8,214 bases of DNA from the NCBI GenBank assembly GCA_011620845.1, contig WOYJ01000005.1, forward strand, positions 1 through 8,214. Reading direction: 5' to 3'. Source of the DNA: Methanobacteriaceae archaeon (GTDB taxonomy: Archaea; Methanobacteriota; Methanobacteria; Methanobacteriales; Methanobacteriaceae). How positions within the stretch are numbered: position 1 is the stretch's first letter; every line of letters starts with the position of its first letter. Of the stretch, positions 5,866-8,214 are shown piece after piece. The notes under the pieces are model-generated. The model was given only the letters and a program-made list of their open reading frames with translations, searched no databases and was not told the origin of the DNA. Made by a program: the position numbers and the translations under genes.

Positions 5866-7167
5866 TTAATCAAATTTCCTCTTATCAATAACCCTTATGG
5901 CCTTTACTTCACTTCTGGGAAGTGTTTTGGGTTCAACCAGGGTTACATCAACCCTTATACCAATTTCATTGTGTATCTGGTTTTCAATTTTCCTCTTAAT
6001 ACCCACCAGTTCCTTTACCTCGTCTGAGAAGAGAGTGGGTGATGCTTCCACCTGCACTTCCAGCTCATCAAGGTGCTGCGGCCTGGTTACGATGATCTGA
6101 TAGTATGGTTCCAGTCCATCAATCTTCAAGAGGGCCTTCTCTATCTGTGAGGGGAAGACGGTCACTCCTTTAACTTTAAGCATATCATCGGTTCTTCCAG
6201 TTATGCGGTCCATTTTGATGAAGGTCCGGCCACAGGAACATTCCGTCCTTCTCAGTGCAGTGACGTCCTTGGTCCGGAAGCGGATTATGGGCATACCCTC
6301 CCTGGTGAGGTTGGTTAAAACTAGTTCACCCTTCTCACCTTCAGGAAGGGGGTTCAGTGTTTCTGAATCTATTATTTCCGGATAGAAATGGTCCTCCATG
6401 ACGTGCAAGCCGTCCTGTGCTTCACATTCCAGGGCGATTCCCGGGCCCATTATCTCGGTTAATCCGTAGATGTTAAATGCAGGGACACCATACCTCTTCT
6501 CTATCTCTTTTCTCATTCCTTCGGTCCACATCTCTGCACCAAAGCCTATTGATTTGAGTTTAAGGTTATTCTGGTTGACACCTTCTTCTTGGGCCACTTC
6601 TGCCAGGTAGAGTCCGTAGGACGGGGTGAAGATAAGTACGTTGCTCCCGAAATCTTCCAATATCTTGATCTGTCTCTTGGTCTGGCCGGTGGAGATGGGA
6701 ATGACCGTGGCCCCTATCTTCTGAGCACCGTAGTGTACTCCGAACCCACCAGTAAAGAGTCCGTATCCATGGGTGTTCTGTATTATATCATCTTCAGTGA
6801 GTCCAAACATGGTCAGACCCCGGGCCATAACCTCAGACCAGATTTCAATATCTTTCCTGGTGTATCCGGAGACTGTTGGTTTACCGGTGGTTCCAGATGA
6901 TGTGTGGAGTTCCACGATCTTTTTAGGTGAAACAGCGAACATCCCGAAGGGATAAGCATCTCTTAGGTCATCTTTGGTGGTTAAGGGAAGTTTTCGAATA
7001 TCTTCCAGGGTTTTTATATCCTCTGGTTTGACACCAGCATCATCAAAACGCTTTCTATAAAAGGGCACATTTTCATAGGCCTTTTTTACCACTTCCTGCA
7101 ACCTCTCTAACTGTAACTCTTCTCTTTTTAGAGGTGGCATACATTCTTCTTCTTCATTCCAAAACAT
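5866..7167 (-). CDS. paaK: Phenylacetate-CoA ligase family enzyme (aryl-CoA ligase / F390-synthetase-like)
   Basis: Adenylate-forming enzyme; PaaK activates phenylacetate or another aryl acid with ATP and joins it to CoA. Methanogen homologues are often labelled coenzyme F390 synthetase (AMP transfer to F420), and sequence alone does not separate these. Seen in 433 residues: the PaaK N-terminus (YENVPFYRKRFDDAGV, 31-46), the ATP-binding loop TSSGTTGKPT (89-98), YGLTE (234-238), RFRTKD (296-301), the hinge GRTDDMLKVKG (324-334) and the C-terminal catalytic-lysine region LPRSEVKAIRV (416-426, K422). C248, H255, C310 and C312 may form a metal site, as in PaaK-like proteins. The ATG at 7167 has a GGGGG site (7177-7181) about 9 bases upstream. 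It lies 45 bases after the PsbP-like gene and 80 before the ACT gene. IOR genes nearby favour the aryl-CoA role: it would supply arylacetyl-CoA for reductive carboxylation. Confidence 0.92.
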   Translation of the reverse strand: MFWNEEEECMPPLKREELQLERLQEVVKKAYENVPFYRKRFDDAGVKPEDIKTLEDIRKLPLTTKDDLRDAYPFGMFAVSPKKIVELHTSSGTTGKPTVSGYTRKDIEIWSEVMARGLTMFGLTEDDIIQNTHGYGLFTGGFGVHYGAQKIGATVIPISTGQTKRQIKILEDFGSNVLIFTPSYGLYLAEVAQEEGVNQNNLKLKSIGFGAEMWTEGMRKEIEKRYGVPAFNIYGLTEIMGPGIALECEAQDGLHVMEDHFYPEIIDSETLNPLPEGEKGELVLTNLTREGMPIIRFRTKDVTALRRTECSCGRTFIKMDRITGRTDDMLKVKGVTVFPSQIEKALLKIDGLEPYYQIIVTRPQHLDELEVQVEASPTLFSDEVKELVGIKRKIENQIHNEIGIRVDVTLVEPKTLPRSEVKAIRVIDKRKFD

Positions 7168-7212
7168 CTAAGATATCCCCCTTAATCGTCCTTAAATCAA
7201 GTTTTTTTAGTG

Positions 7213-8160
7213 TCAGTGTATGATATGGAAACTGTTGATCACCAAGTCCATCTCGTCTTTGTAATCCAGAGGTGACGAGTCAAATATGAACATCACGAAA
7301 TAGATGGTGGTGTTTTTGGATACAGCCACTCCCCTGGCATTAAATGTGGTGTTGTTCACATTATGAGCGAATTCAATATTGTAACCCGTTGAATTGTCTA
7401 TGGTTATATTGCCTTCATAGGTGATGGCACCTGTCTGCATGATGTTCTCCCGCCACTGCGACACCCTCTCCTGGAAGGTGAGGTTTCCCAGGTCTTCGTT
7501 CATCACCACGAAGCTGTTATTTTCATTCTTGGCAACAGTGACCACTACTGGTGCCTTGGTCCCATTGGTCACATTCCATCCTTCCGGATAATCGAATGAT
7601 ATTAAACCATTGTCAAAATGGTTCATTGGTGGAGTGGTTATATTGGTGGTGTTGTTGGTTTCATTATGGGTTGCGTTGAAACTGTTTATAGCCAGCAACC
7701 CCACCACACAGATAAAAATGATAAGTAATACGCCTAATACAATTCTTTTATCGTTAATGCCGGGGAGTCTCTGCAGTTTATCGGAAAGTAATGATAATCC
7801 ATCCCTATCATCTGATTTTCCCAGTTTAGAAGGGTGATCTTTCTGGGGTTTGCCTAAGCCTTTTCTCTTTGCTGTGCTTAAGCCGTTTCCCTTATCTTTG
7901 CCTGAGCTTTTCCCGGTAACTAAACTTTTTCCCTTACCTTTATCTAAGCCTTTTCCATTACTTGGGCGGCCTAAACTTCTTGGCTTACCTTTATCTAAGC
8001 CTTTCCCGGTAACTAAACTCCTTCCCTTACCAGTGATCTTATCCTTATTTCTATCCTTGATGGTGATGGCTTTGTCCTTTAAATCTTTTAAATCGTCCAG
8101 GTCTATTATTTTTGATTTATGGGAATCATTCTTCCCCAGTTTTCGTGGGCCGTTATTCAA
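7213..8160 (-). CDS. Membrane-anchored PsbP-like surface protein with basic repetitive cytoplasmic tail
   Basis: A 315-residue protein with three parts. Residues 1-138 are low-complexity and very rich in Lys, Gly, Asp and Ser, with repeats such as GLDKGK (54-59 and 71-76) and SLVTGK (48-53 and 79-84). Residues 139-160 are one strong membrane helix (IVLGVLLIIFICVVGLLAI). Residues 161-315 are outside: an Asn/Thr linker (NATHNETNNTTNITT) and a domain with GLISFDYPEGWNV (186-198), which resembles the PsbP/DUF1795-type fold widespread in Methanobacteriales. About 14 N-X-S/T sequons lie beyond the helix, fitting archaeal N-glycosylation. By the positive-inside rule the basic tail is cytoplasmic. 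The start is uncertain: TTG at 8160 is the only usual codon after the upstream stop, without a clear ribosome-binding site. The function is unknown; a link to the downstream ligase (45-base gap) is not supported by content. Confidence 0.82.
   Translation of the reverse strand: MNNGPRKLGKNDSHKSKIIDLDDLKDLKDKAITIKDRNKDKITGKGRSLVTGKGLDKGKPRSLGRPSNGKGLDKGKGKSLVTGKSSGKDKGNGLSTAKRKGLGKPQKDHPSKLGKSDDRDGLSLLSDKLQRLPGINDKRIVLGVLLIIFICVVGLLAINSFNATHNETNNTTNITTPPMNHFDNGLISFDYPEGWNVTNGTKAPVVVTVAKNENNSFVVMNEDLGNLTFQERVSQWRENIMQTGAITYEGNITIDNSTGYNIEFAHNVNNTTFNARGVAVSKNTTIYFVMFIFDSSPLDYKDEMDLVINSFHIIH
7909..8019 (-). repeat. In-frame imperfect repeats in the basic tail of the PsbP-like gene
   Basis: Two repeat families are visible. 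The + strand string TCCCGGTAACTAAACT occurs at 7911-7926 and 8004-8019, 93 bases apart, within SLVTGK-coding sequence. CTTACCTTTATCTAAGCC occurs at 7933-7950 and 7984-8001, 51 bases apart, within GLDKGK-coding sequence. Both spacings are multiples of three, so slippage or duplication keeps the frame. Further degenerate G-K-G and S-L-G units surround them. Confidence 0.8.
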
Positions 8161-8189
8161 AGTTACACACCATAGTTTTTAATTCTAAA

Positions 8190-8200
8190 CTTAATATATC
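8190..8200 (-). promoter_or_regulatory. TATA-like promoter element of the PsbP-like gene
   Basis: Read on the - strand, GATATATTAAG has its centre about 34 bases before the TTG at 8160 and about 21 before an out-of-frame ATG at 8173. A start near 8168 is expected, which gives a leader of only a few bases. This agrees with the absence of a Shine-Dalgarno site and supports a near-leaderless transcript. Confidence 0.4.
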
Positions 8201-8214
8201 GATTGATCTAATAT

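Noticed and set aside
7850..8182. Proline/leucine-rich 110-codon frame on the + strand
   Set aside because: The P-F-P-L repeats are the reverse reading of the Lys/Gly repeat tract of the PsbP-like gene.

Overview
The window looks like a chromosomal segment from a methanogenic archaeon, most likely of the order Methanobacteriales (Methanobacterium-like). This rests on gene content: an archaeal-type indolepyruvate:ferredoxin oxidoreductase (IOR) pair, a tandem-ACT protein, an arylacetate-CoA ligase/F390-synthetase-like enzyme, archaeal TATA-like elements, poly-T stops instead of strong hairpins, and a secreted domain crowded with N-glycosylation sequons. The genus is inferred and was not checked by any search.

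Layout. On the + strand, 38-1900 is iorA and 1998-2591 is iorB, the two subunits of an oxygen-sensitive 2-oxoacid oxidoreductase. Next on the + strand come a small winged-helix regulator (2666-2947), a small three-helix membrane protein (2979-3302), and a MacB/FtsX-type ABC permease (3387-4532) with its LolD-type ATPase (4552-5226). A short AT-rich convergent gap (5227-5353) carries terminator-like sequence for both strands. On the - strand, read right to left, are a TTG-started PsbP-like surface protein with a strongly basic repetitive cytoplasmic tail (8160-7213), an adenylate-forming aryl-CoA ligase (7167-5866) and a tandem-ACT protein (5785-5354).

How the genes may work together. IorA/IorB oxidise aryl pyruvates to aryl-CoA, or run in reverse. 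The ligase can make arylacetyl-CoA from free aryl acids. Together they would let a methanogen salvage phenylacetate, indoleacetate or similar acids into aromatic amino acids, with the ACT protein as a plausible amino-acid sensor. Here this set is split into two convergent halves by a four-gene block that looks like a regulator/membrane-sensor/exporter module. The most interesting items are this wHTH plus three-helix membrane protein plus ABC module, a perfect palindrome sitting on the likely TATA box of its regulator, a tandem duplication of the ribosome-binding region of iorB, and the basic-tailed PsbP-like protein.

No RNA genes, insertion sequences, CRISPR arrays or phage genes were seen. 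No gene-free stretch exceeds about 130 bases.
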